Source of the DNA: Zobellia roscoffensis
GTDB taxonomy: Bacteria; Bacteroidota; Bacteroidia; Flavobacteriales; Flavobacteriaceae
DNA length: 64,000 bases
Assembly: GCF_015330165.1 (NCBI RefSeq)
Contig: NZ_JADDXT010000002.1
Location: forward strand, 1,610,504-1,674,503
Direction of reading: 5' to 3'
Part shown: positions 25,610-33,654 of the stretch, piece by piece
Layout: each line of letters starts with the position of its first letter
How positions within the stretch are numbered: the first letter of the stretch is position 1
The notes under the pieces: generated by a model
Told to the model about the DNA's origin: nothing
Databases searched by the model: none
Seen by the model: the letters and a program-made list of their open reading frames with translations, nothing else
Position numbers and translations under genes: made by a program

Positions 25610-26287
25610 TCAGCCTTTTATATAATTGGTGAGTCCTACAAGTGAGTTTAATACATAAGTAGGTTCAGCGGATTTTAATTGTGCTGCTGAGTGGGCGCCG
25701 GTGGTTACACCAATGGTAACACCACAATGTGCGTTTTTGCCTTCTTCTATATCAATAATAGAATCTCCGGCCTTTAGCACCTTACTCGCATCGCTTACTT
25801 CTAGAATTTCCATAGCTTTAGAAATCATGGCAGGGTGAGGACGTCCTTCCAATACGTCATCTGCTGTAACCAAAGCATCATATTGCTCGCCCTTTTTCCA
25901 ATTCATTTTTTGAAGTAAAAGTTCTGCTATTGCTCTATTGTAACCTGTGTTTAAAGCAATTTTAATATGTTGTGATTTCAGTTGGGCTAAAACCTCTTCC
26001 ACGCCTTTAAAAGAAGTCACTTTTAAATTGTGATAGGACTCATCTAATAAGCGTTTAAAATCTTCAAAAATGGGTTCGGACGGTTCGGACATGGAATCAC
26101 TATTAGCCTTTAGAATATCTTTTATGGCTTGATGTTTTTCTTTTCCGGCACCATGTACGAGTACGAAGTCTAGGGAAAAATGATATCCCTTTTTATTAAT
26201 TGCCTTTTGAACTGTTTTGTAAACTACGTTGTTTTCATTAACGACCGTGCCGGCCATGTCAAATACTACTAATTCTATGTTATGCAT
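25610..26287 (-). CDS. PhnX-like (phosphonatase-like) HAD hydrolase
   Basis: 225-residue HAD enzyme of the PhnX/TIGR03351-type group. The first motif is F-D-M-A-G-T (nucleophile Asp10), the D-x-A-G-T form that marks phosphonatases rather than D-x-D-x-T. Lys49 in H-G-A-G-K-E-K-H lines up with the Schiff-base lysine of phosphonoacetaldehyde hydrolase, and E-G-R-P-H-P (Arg149) replaces the usual HAD lysine. G-D175-S-I-I-D179 is the C-terminal acidic motif. It should cleave phosphonoacetaldehyde or a close relative to aldehyde and phosphate. The ATG at 26287 is chosen over 26335 because the extension has no family similarity; it overlaps the oxidoreductase stop by 8 bp. Confidence 0.85.
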   Translation of the reverse strand: MHNIELVVFDMAGTVVNENNVVYKTVQKAINKKGYHFSLDFVLVHGAGKEKHQAIKDILKANSDSMSEPSEPIFEDFKRLLDESYHNLKVTSFKGVEEVLAQLKSQHIKIALNTGYNRAIAELLLQKMNWKKGEQYDALVTADDVLEGRPHPAMISKAMEILEVSDASKVLKAGDSIIDIEEGKNAHCGVTIGVTTGAHSAAQLKSAEPTYVLNSLVGLTNYIKG

Positions 26288-27449
26288 TTTGTAAATTGAA
26301 TATTGAATTGATGTTTTCTTTTGAAAAGCCTGCACTGCCCGTCATTCCTTTGCCACCTATACCGGTTACAATGTGAATGTTCCGATCTATGGTATGCTGA
26401 TATAGGTCGGCATTTTCACATTGCGAATAGAGGCCGTACCATCTGTTCTGTATTTGGTAGGTAGGCAAATCAAATATTTTCTTTGCTTCGTTTAAAATGA
26501 AGTTGTCAATGTCCATATTCAGATCCATACCTAAATCATCTATACCTGCAGCAGGGGCATATTCGTGGGAATCACCAATGATAACCGAACCATCCATAGC
26601 TTGTTTGAACAGAATGTGTACACCCCATTTTTTTTCTGGGGATTCACTTTTTTCATTTGCTTTAACCGAAGCATAGGATGGGCACTCGGAGAAGGCTTCA
26701 TAGCGTCTTATGGATAGGCCTGTTAGAACAGAGCTTGGTAGTTTGTAATTAGGCTGAACCTTGGTTTGCATCATCTGTAATTTTGATACGATGAGGTTGC
26801 TTTCTGAAAACAAATTCGGATACAGCATTTTAAAATCGCTTCCGTTACAGATAATGACCTTAGAGGCGGATAGTGCCATATTATCCGTGGTGTGTACTTG
26901 TACCCAATTGGTAAGAGAATTGCATTCTACCACGGTCTTGTTCATATAAATATCCAGGCCTATTTCTTTTAGATAGCTTTGTAGTTTGCCGATCATTAGA
27001 CGCGGCTCTACCATAACTTCCTCAGGAAAGAAAAGCCCCATTTTTACATAGTCTTCACGGAGACCAGGATACTTTTTAAGACATTCCTCTTTGGTCATTA
27101 ACTCAGACTTGTAGGAATTTTTGAGGTTGATGGCGTTTAATTCTACCAAGAGTTGAACTTCCTCTTCATTGGAAGCAATATAGATACTACCTTCTTGCCG
27201 TACAGAAATATCAAATTTAGATTGTATATCCTTATATACTCTTAAACTTTCCCGTCCGTATATTTGCCATTTAGAGTCCATGCCCGAGGGTACCACTTGT
27301 CCAAAATTGCGTACGGTAGCCCCTTGGGGTTTTCCATCCTTTTCGAGCAAAGCAACTTTTAGACCGTTTTTCATTGCGTGATAAGCATGAAAAGTACCTA
27401 AAATGCCTCCACCAACTACGATAAGGTCATATTTATTCTCCATGGTCAT
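26280..27449 (-). CDS. FAD-dependent oxidoreductase, TIGR03364 type (aminophosphonate-associated)
   Basis: 389-residue DAO-fold flavoprotein. The ADP-binding G-G-G-I-L-G-T (about 12-18) and E-K-D at the second strand end are clear; the C-terminus has G-I-G-G-K-G-M-T-G-S. This clade is repeatedly found next to PhnX-like hydrolases and has been proposed to deaminate or dealkylate an aminophosphonate oxidatively, giving phosphonoacetaldehyde. That pairing is seen here with an 8-bp overlap. It starts 4 bp inside the MFS gene end, so translation is coupled. The precise substrate is not readable. Confidence 0.82.
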   Translation of the reverse strand: MTMENKYDLIVVGGGILGTFHAYHAMKNGLKVALLEKDGKPQGATVRNFGQVVPSGMDSKWQIYGRESLRVYKDIQSKFDISVRQEGSIYIASNEEEVQLLVELNAINLKNSYKSELMTKEECLKKYPGLREDYVKMGLFFPEEVMVEPRLMIGKLQSYLKEIGLDIYMNKTVVECNSLTNWVQVHTTDNMALSASKVIICNGSDFKMLYPNLFSESNLIVSKLQMMQTKVQPNYKLPSSVLTGLSIRRYEAFSECPSYASVKANEKSESPEKKWGVHILFKQAMDGSVIIGDSHEYAPAAGIDDLGMDLNMDIDNFILNEAKKIFDLPTYQIQNRWYGLYSQCENADLYQHTIDRNIHIVTGIGGKGMTGSAGFSKENINSIFNLQNA

Positions 27450-28735
27450 ATAATATGCAGTTCATTGTTTAACGTTAGTTGTTCCATCTTATATTTTTTC
27501 TTGAAATAGATTAATGAGCAAGTGGTTGCCGCGAAGCCCACAAAGGCAATGGCATAAGTTCCATAGCTAAAGAATTGTAGCCATGAGACGGAGCGATGTC
27601 CAAAATTTTTATAAAGTAGGATGGCCATGCTTCCCAGGTACCCAAAGGCATCTGCAATATAGATGAGGTAGCCGGCATTACCCTCTATTTTGAAAGTGGC
27701 TATCATCCTATCAAAAAATATACAGTTAAAAGGTACGTAGCAGATGTACAGTCCCAGACCCACTAAAACCATCCATAGTACCGGCCCCATTACTTGTGTT
27801 TGAAATAGGAAAGTGCTACCGCCAATAAGGATCGCCCCAAAAATTAACAAGTAATGGTAGGTTATAAAAGCCCGGTAATTATCCTTAACAAAGGCAAAAA
27901 GACCTATGGATATTAGAACAATTATGGCTACAGGCAGCTCAGACAAAGTATAAATGGAAGCATTGTCTTCAAAACCAACGGCATCCCAAATTTCACGCGA
28001 AAAATTATCCCTAAAGTCGCGTATCGCAGTAAGGCAAATGTAAAAAAAGACTAGAATTACAATAGGGATGAAGAAGTTGGACAGTACTTTTTTTCGGTCT
28101 GCACGGCTCATAGGCTTCCGTTCTTTTCTTAGTGCCTTGTCTTCTTTTGTAGGTTTCGGAATTTTGTCTAATAATAGAGCGAAACCTAAAAATGGAATAA
28201 GAAATACGGCTCCTGTAAGTGCTGGCATCCATATTTCGTTAACGCCTGTGGCTTGCATTAGCAGTAACCCGGACGATTTTACGGCACCACTAGAAACAAT
28301 GAAACTAGAACAGAGGGTAACGCCTAGAATTTCGGTAAACTTTCTTCCTTCTAAATAGGAAAAAACAATGCCCCATATCATTCCTAATGAAAGTCCATTT
28401 AAGAACATGAATATAATATTATAGGGCGTAGGCACAAAACCAAAAAGGATGAGGCTTAATTCTGCCATTGAGATCATAATTAAAAGATAACGCAGACGAT
28501 TCTTAGCTTTTAGCTCTGATATGAGCTTTATTCCAATGAATTTGGAGAGCATATACCCAAGTACTTGGGTAATGATTAAAATGATTTTATAATCGACACC
28601 CATAAACGCCAGATGTTCATAGGTGGCAACAGTGAATGGCTTTCGAAAAGCATACATGCAGAAATATGTACCGAACGATGCAAATGCACCGTAGGTAATA
28701 AACTTAATATTTTTATGTTGAATCTTGAAAGTCAC
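27446..28735 (-). CDS. MFS transporter, organophosphate-carrier-like (DUF5690-type)
   Basis: 429 residues with about 12 hydrophobic helices and a central cytoplasmic loop rich in charged residues (about 195-215). The first helix carries M-Y-A-F-R-K-P-F; Arg31 matches the position of the phosphate-binding arginine of GlpT/UhpT (Y-x-x-R-x-x-F). It is the first gene of an operon with the FAD oxidoreductase and the PhnX-like hydrolase, so uptake of an aminophosphonate across the inner membrane is a good guess. Translation starts at a GTG; the start lies 7 bp from one arm of an inverted repeat. Confidence 0.78.
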   Translation of the reverse strand: MTFKIQHKNIKFITYGAFASFGTYFCMYAFRKPFTVATYEHLAFMGVDYKIILIITQVLGYMLSKFIGIKLISELKAKNRLRYLLIMISMAELSLILFGFVPTPYNIIFMFLNGLSLGMIWGIVFSYLEGRKFTEILGVTLCSSFIVSSGAVKSSGLLLMQATGVNEIWMPALTGAVFLIPFLGFALLLDKIPKPTKEDKALRKERKPMSRADRKKVLSNFFIPIVILVFFYICLTAIRDFRDNFSREIWDAVGFEDNASIYTLSELPVAIIVLISIGLFAFVKDNYRAFITYHYLLIFGAILIGGSTFLFQTQVMGPVLWMVLVGLGLYICYVPFNCIFFDRMIATFKIEGNAGYLIYIADAFGYLGSMAILLYKNFGHRSVSWLQFFSYGTYAIAFVGFAATTCSLIYFKKKYKMEQLTLNNELHII

Positions 28736-28741
28736 TATAAG

Positions 28742-28797
28742 TTTACAAATAGTAAATATTAGAATGTAAAATTCATTATAATTTCACTATTTGTAAA
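28742..28797. promoter_or_regulatory. Operator pair in the MFS-operon leader
   Basis: Perfect 12-bp inverted repeat TTTACAAATAGT (28742-28753) / ACTATTTGTAAA (28786-28797), 32 bp apart and without a T run. The core equals that in the susC leader, so both operons are probably under one regulator. Confidence 0.55.
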
Positions 28798-28889
28798 GTT
28801 TTAGGCGTTAAGAAAATCTTATGCAGCAATTATTTAATTGTGAAGGGAGAGTAGGTAATTGGGTTTTTATGGACTTTGAATAAGAGTGT

Positions 28890-30125
28890 TTAGTGTTCCG
28901 CTCTGCTGAAGTTGATAGCCACTGACCCACTAACCAATCTATTTTCATTATCAATCCCGCTAAAAACACCATCATGTCTTTCGCTGTCGTCTTTTAAGAA
29001 ATACGTTTTAAAGTAAACATCTACATGGTCAAAGGCTATTATACCTGCAAAATTAAAACTAAAATGTACTACGGAACCTTTGTTGAGTAAATCCAGGTTA
29101 TCCTTTTCAAAATAGACATTCTCTGTTTGAACAATCATTTTATAGTTGGTAGGTAAAATTTTAAAATAGAGTTTTTCTTCAAATCCGTTGGGAAAATAGA
29201 AAGTCAAAATATAGGAGCCCGCAAGGCTTTCGTAAATTGATGCATACGGGCTAGCTTCGGAAATTTCAAGAAAGTGCTTGGGTACTATGCTTTTGTTTAC
29301 AATTCTTTTGCTCCTGATTTCCATGGCAATGTACGGGGGGATATTAGGATTTTTAGACCGCTCCTCCATATCTTCCTTGGAGTCGCATCTTTCAAGAATT
29401 GTTTGCCCCGCCACGGTATTTGTGTAGATGTCAAAAGTACAGTAGGTACCTATTAAATACCTTACATTAGAGGGATCGGTATGCCCTATGTAATAGATTT
29501 CACTGGCTCCCTCCACCAATTTGCCGTCTAACAAGGTTTTGGAATTAATGTGTAAGGTGTCTTCTCTCCGGACTATATTTCCAAAATTGTAATGCTCTTT
29601 ATTCGTTCCATCTTCTTGAGGGTATACATAGGTATGCTTTATCTTTTTCCAGTTGTTGGATATAATGGTTTCTCCTTTTAGGATAACATCATCCTCCCCA
29701 TAGTAATAGTTTATGTAATAAAAAGTTTTGTTTGCCTGTTCATCATACAATAGGGCAAGCTGTTTTTTTTCCTTTGATTCTTCTAGCCGGTTTTCATCAA
29801 GAAAACTATCAACGGAATCATAACCTAAGTATAAAAGTAGAACGGATTTGTAATATTGGTTGATTTTTATGACCGGTTTTCCCTTTCTAAAGTCCCTAAC
29901 TTTGTCATAAAGATACTTTCCATTGATAAAATCGCTTCCAATATGTTCTAAGTCTTCTTTAAGGTTTGGCTTCTCGGAATCATAATTTCCATACCCATAG
30001 AATTGCATGGATTTCGGTATCTCTTTTATACCATGCTTTTTTTTGAAGGTTTCTTTTAATTGCACTATCAAAATTTCAAAATACGCAGCGGTGAGGGGCA
30101 GACTAAAAAATTCCTGTTTTTTCAT
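28890..30125 (-). CDS. Unrecognised 411-residue protein
   Basis: I do not recognise this protein. It has no signal peptide and no membrane segment. The first about 110 residues are helical and lysine-rich and contain L-L-Y-L-G-Y-D-S-V-D-S-F, resembling the small helical region (Y-L-G-F-x-S-W-x-x-F) seen at the start of some Bacteroidota DNA-binding or scaffold proteins. The remaining 300 residues look beta-rich. It reads toward the MFS operon but is separated by 154 bp that contain the operator pair, so it is probably a separate unit. It is divergent from the TonB receptor gene at 30246. Confidence 0.6.
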   Translation of the reverse strand: MKKQEFFSLPLTAAYFEILIVQLKETFKKKHGIKEIPKSMQFYGYGNYDSEKPNLKEDLEHIGSDFINGKYLYDKVRDFRKGKPVIKINQYYKSVLLLYLGYDSVDSFLDENRLEESKEKKQLALLYDEQANKTFYYINYYYGEDDVILKGETIISNNWKKIKHTYVYPQEDGTNKEHYNFGNIVRREDTLHINSKTLLDGKLVEGASEIYYIGHTDPSNVRYLIGTYCTFDIYTNTVAGQTILERCDSKEDMEERSKNPNIPPYIAMEIRSKRIVNKSIVPKHFLEISEASPYASIYESLAGSYILTFYFPNGFEEKLYFKILPTNYKMIVQTENVYFEKDNLDLLNKGSVVHFSFNFAGIIAFDHVDVYFKTYFLKDDSERHDGVFSGIDNENRLVSGSVAINFSRAEH

Positions 30126-30180
30126 GAATTCCGATTTATGTTTTAAAATTATTAAATAAACTTTTAGTAATCGTAAATAA

Positions 30181-30209
30181 TTGATAAGAATATGTGCGAA
30201 CTACTTTTA
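30181..30209 (+). promoter_or_regulatory. Candidate promoter of the TonB receptor-peptidase operon
   Basis: TTG at 30181-30183, an 18-nt spacer and TACTTTTA (30202-30209, one mismatch to TAnnTTTG), 37 bp before the ATG at 30246. Confidence 0.4.
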
Positions 30210-30245
30210 TCAAACTAATTCAAAGCATATATAAGCCAGTCACTT

Positions 30246-32567
30246 ATGAAAAAACTACTATTTATTTTAATGTTGATGCCAATCGTAATTTTGGCACAAG
30301 AAAAGACGGTAAGCGGCACCGTAAATTTTAACGGAGAGCCTTTGCCGGGGGTAAACATTGTTGAAAAAGGAACAACTAACGGGGTAACAACAGATTTCAA
30401 TGGAAACTATGAGATTACCACCACTACCAATGCAGTATTGGAGATTTCGTATATCGGCTTCAAAAAACAAGAAGTAACGATAGGAGAGAACGCTACCATA
30501 AATATTGTTATGGAAGAAGATGCACAACAATTAGACAATGTTGTGGTGCAGGGCTTTGCTGGTGTAATGGGTAAATCTAGAAAGCGTACAGCTTCAATTC
30601 AGACAACTCCAGAATCCGTTACAGCCTTTAATTCTGACGGGATTGAAAAAGCGGGTATAAATAATGTAGCCAACTTTGCCAATTTAGTGCCTAACCTTAA
30701 GTTGAGCGAAAGTCAGGCTATCGGGGTAAATTCTTTAGTAATTAGAGGGATACCTCAAATTCGAAATTCTGATGCTCCTGTTGCATTTGTAATAGATGGG
30801 GTTACAATAGCAGATCCTAGTCTGTTAAATCAAGAATTGTTTGATTTGGCTTTGATAGAAGTTGTAAAAGGACCACAAGGTGCTCTTTATGGAAAGAACG
30901 CTATTGGAGGTGCCATTAATATTTACTCTAAGGAACCTACCAATACCATGCAGAATAAAGTAACCTTAGGTTATGGTAACGGTAATGCAATAACTGGAGG
31001 TTTGGTATCATCGGGAGCCGTTAAAAAGGATAAGATTTTTTACCGCCTTTCTACACAGTACAAAAATTTTGACGGCCTGTTGACTAACGAGTTTTTAGAT
31101 AAAAAAGTAGATTTCAGAAAAGAGTTTACCCTTAGAGGGCAAATGATGTTTAAACTTTCATCACAATTTAAAGCAAGTGTTACGGCTCAATATATTGATT
31201 CTAAAGGTGGAGCTACATATTATTCTACAAACCCTAGTTCTGCAGACAATGATTTCTTTGCTGTTGGTTTAGATTATTTGAACCCAAATCCAGAAAAAGG
31301 GGATAACGTTATTTCGCAAGATACTTTTGGAGATTCTGAAATGCAGAATTTCTATACCAATCTTAATTTGGAATACAGTTTAGAAAATGTAAAACTACAA
31401 AGTATTACATCTTATAATAACGTGAAAAGAAAAACAGTGGGCGACCTAGATTTTATGCAAGAATTTTTTCTTGACCAGGGCGAAACCAATGATACCAAAT
31501 CTTTTAACCAAGAGCTACGGTTAACAAATAGAGGAACAGACACAAAATTTGACTGGAGCTTAGGAGGTTTTTATCAAAATATAGAGCGTCCATTTTTTCA
31601 AAGTGATTATTTTTTAAGCGATGAATGGGCCGTTACAGATTATGTTGCCACTTTTAAGACGTTGGCAGTTTTTGGTTTCTTTGATTATAAGTTAACAGAT
31701 AAATTAACTGCTTCGGCAGGGCTACGTTTTGATAGCGATAGATTTGATTTGGATGATTTGTTAAACGGCCAAACCAATGAGAAAAAAGAGAATGTACTTC
31801 AACCTAAAGTCTCCCTGTCTTATCAATCTACAGAAAACGTATTGCTTTATGCAAATTATGGGCGTGGATATCGTGCCGGAGGGTTTAACCCAAAAGTAAC
31901 CCCACTATTCAATAGGGATTTTAAAGGAGAATTTTCCGATAATTATGAAGTTGGTTTTAAAACGTCTTCATGGAACAATCGTTTTATCTTGAATGGCTCA
32001 GTATTCTTTTCTGACTTTACCAACAGACAACAGTTTGCTATTACTGGTGATGATTTTACACCCGGTAATTTTAATTATGATAAGAGTACTATTGTTGGAT
32101 TTGAATTTGACACCAAAACCAGAGTGTCTAAATATTTAGATATTTTGTTCAATTACGGATTCGTGAAATCTAAAATAACTGAAGGCGGATTTACTGGAGG
32201 CGAAAGCGGAACTGAAAGAGACCTGAATCAATTTAATGATAAGAACACCTCCTTGGTGCCTCAAAACAACTTCAATTTAGGCTTGGCGTCAAACATTCCG
32301 TTCAATGAGAAAACTACGCTAGATCTTAGCGTGAACTACAACGGAACCGGAAAAATATATTGGGAAGATTCCAATTCGGCAGATTACACATCAGATGCCT
32401 ATCAACTGTTGGATGCGCAAGCAACATTATCAATCAACAAGATTAAGTTGTCTTTATGGGCACGTAATATTTTAGATAAAAAGTATTATTTAGAATATTC
32501 TGAATCTGGATTTGGTTGGTTAGGAACACCTGCTACAGTTGGAACTACATTTACTTTTAGCTTTTAA
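30246..32567 (+). CDS. TonB-dependent receptor (non-SusC) of the peptidase/permease operon
   Basis: 773 residues: signal peptide (1-17, I-L-A-Q), carboxypeptidase-D-like domain (about 20-95), plug with P-V-A-F-V-I-D-G-V and G-P-Q-G-A-L-Y-G-K-N-A-I-G-G-A-I-N-I, and a 22-strand type barrel ending in G-T-T-F-T-F-S-F. The shorter barrel and lack of a SusD partner separate it from SusC proteins. It heads five co-directional genes whose products are peptidases and NCS1 transporters, so it probably takes up a peptide- or amide-like nitrogenous compound. Confidence 0.88.
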   Translation: MKKLLFILMLMPIVILAQEKTVSGTVNFNGEPLPGVNIVEKGTTNGVTTDFNGNYEITTTTNAVLEISYIGFKKQEVTIGENATINIVMEEDAQQLDNVVVQGFAGVMGKSRKRTASIQTTPESVTAFNSDGIEKAGINNVANFANLVPNLKLSESQAIGVNSLVIRGIPQIRNSDAPVAFVIDGVTIADPSLLNQELFDLALIEVVKGPQGALYGKNAIGGAINIYSKEPTNTMQNKVTLGYGNGNAITGGLVSSGAVKKDKIFYRLSTQYKNFDGLLTNEFLDKKVDFRKEFTLRGQMMFKLSSQFKASVTAQYIDSKGGATYYSTNPSSADNDFFAVGLDYLNPNPEKGDNVISQDTFGDSEMQNFYTNLNLEYSLENVKLQSITSYNNVKRKTVGDLDFMQEFFLDQGETNDTKSFNQELRLTNRGTDTKFDWSLGGFYQNIERPFFQSDYFLSDEWAVTDYVATFKTLAVFGFFDYKLTDKLTASAGLRFDSDRFDLDDLLNGQTNEKKENVLQPKVSLSYQSTENVLLYANYGRGYRAGGFNPKVTPLFNRDFKGEFSDNYEVGFKTSSWNNRFILNGSVFFSDFTNRQQFAITGDDFTPGNFNYDKSTIVGFEFDTKTRVSKYLDILFNYGFVKSKITEGGFTGGESGTERDLNQFNDKNTSLVPQNNFNLGLASNIPFNEKTTLDLSVNYNGTGKIYWEDSNSADYTSDAYQLLDAQATLSINKIKLSLWARNILDKKYYLEYSESGFGWLGTPATVGTTFTFSF

Positions 32568-32601
32568 AAAGAGATTGATAGGTAATAAACAAAACAAAAC
32601 T

Positions 32602-33654
32602 ATGAATAACACATATAATTCAGAAACAGCAAAACTCTCTCAAATAATGATAGTGGAGATGTTTAAAGTGCAACCCGGTGAGACCGTTGCTATAACGGGA
32701 GATAATGGTTCAAATAGAGATTTAGCTGATGCTTTGGCGGCGGAGACGAAAGCTGCAGGAGGTAAATCATTAATTTTATGGACCCCAAAAGCAGAACAAG
32801 ACGGAGAAGCCGGTATGAAAGATTGGCCATCAGAAGTCTTAACAGCTGCTTTGAGTCATGTTGATGTTTGGATTGAATTAAATTCTAAAGTCTTTCTCTA
32901 TTCAACCATTTGGGAAAAAGCATTTGAGAACAACAAGAAATTGAGATATTTAATTATTGGCGAAAGTTCTATTCCTTCTTTAATACGTACGTTTGTAGGT
33001 TTTGAGATTGATATTTTAGAAGAGTTTTTGAATAAAATTAAAGTAATGACTATGAAAGCAAAAGTCATTACCATAACCAGTGCCAATGGCACAAAACTTA
33101 CTTATGAAACGGATTCTGATTATTCGTTCGATATTGATAGTGGGGATTATTCGAAACCCATATTTGGTACTGCGCCGGGTTATGTCAACGTTGTTCCAAA
33201 AACAGATAGCATGAATGGCAATATTGTTTTTGATATGATACAGCATGCAGATGTGTATAACACAGACAATCATTTAGAATTTATAATGAAAGACGGAAGG
33301 ATTGCTGATGTAAAAGGTGGGTCTGAAGCTGAAAAATACAAGACCTATTTAGCTTCTTTCGATGATCCAAATATGTATAAGATTTCTCATAATATGTTTG
33401 GCTTTGGTCCAAATATTAGAAAATTATGTGGAGAAATTGTAGAAGATGAACGTATTTGGGGGGGCGTAGATTTTGGTTTCGGTCATACGAGTCCAATGGA
33501 TATGCCACCTCTTGGCCAGCCGGCTAAATCTCATTTTGATGGTGTTGTCGGAAAAGTAAGTATCTTTTTAGACGCTATTCAAATCGTGGATGACGGTGTC
33601 GTTTGCCATCCTGAATTAAAGCCATTAGCAGAAAAATTACTAAACAACTCGTAA
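32602..33654 (+). CDS. M29-like aminopeptidase / NicX-like metalloenzyme
   Basis: 350-residue cytoplasmic protein resembling the M29 leucyl aminopeptidase fold, which also contains the 2,5-dihydroxypyridine dioxygenase NicX. A C-terminal S-H-F-D (H-x-D) and an upstream G-F-G-H-T lie where the family's metal ligands are expected. A longer frame from 32539 overlaps the receptor gene and has no family match; the ATG at 32602 fits. The stop TAA shares its last A with the next start codon. A peptidase role is supported by the PepD-like gene two positions on; a ring-cleaving dioxygenase role cannot be excluded. Confidence 0.7.
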   Translation: MNNTYNSETAKLSQIMIVEMFKVQPGETVAITGDNGSNRDLADALAAETKAAGGKSLILWTPKAEQDGEAGMKDWPSEVLTAALSHVDVWIELNSKVFLYSTIWEKAFENNKKLRYLIIGESSIPSLIRTFVGFEIDILEEFLNKIKVMTMKAKVITITSANGTKLTYETDSDYSFDIDSGDYSKPIFGTAPGYVNVVPKTDSMNGNIVFDMIQHADVYNTDNHLEFIMKDGRIADVKGGSEAEKYKTYLASFDDPNMYKISHNMFGFGPNIRKLCGEIVEDERIWGGVDFGFGHTSPMDMPPLGQPAKSHFDGVVGKVSIFLDAIQIVDDGVVCHPELKPLAEKLLNNS

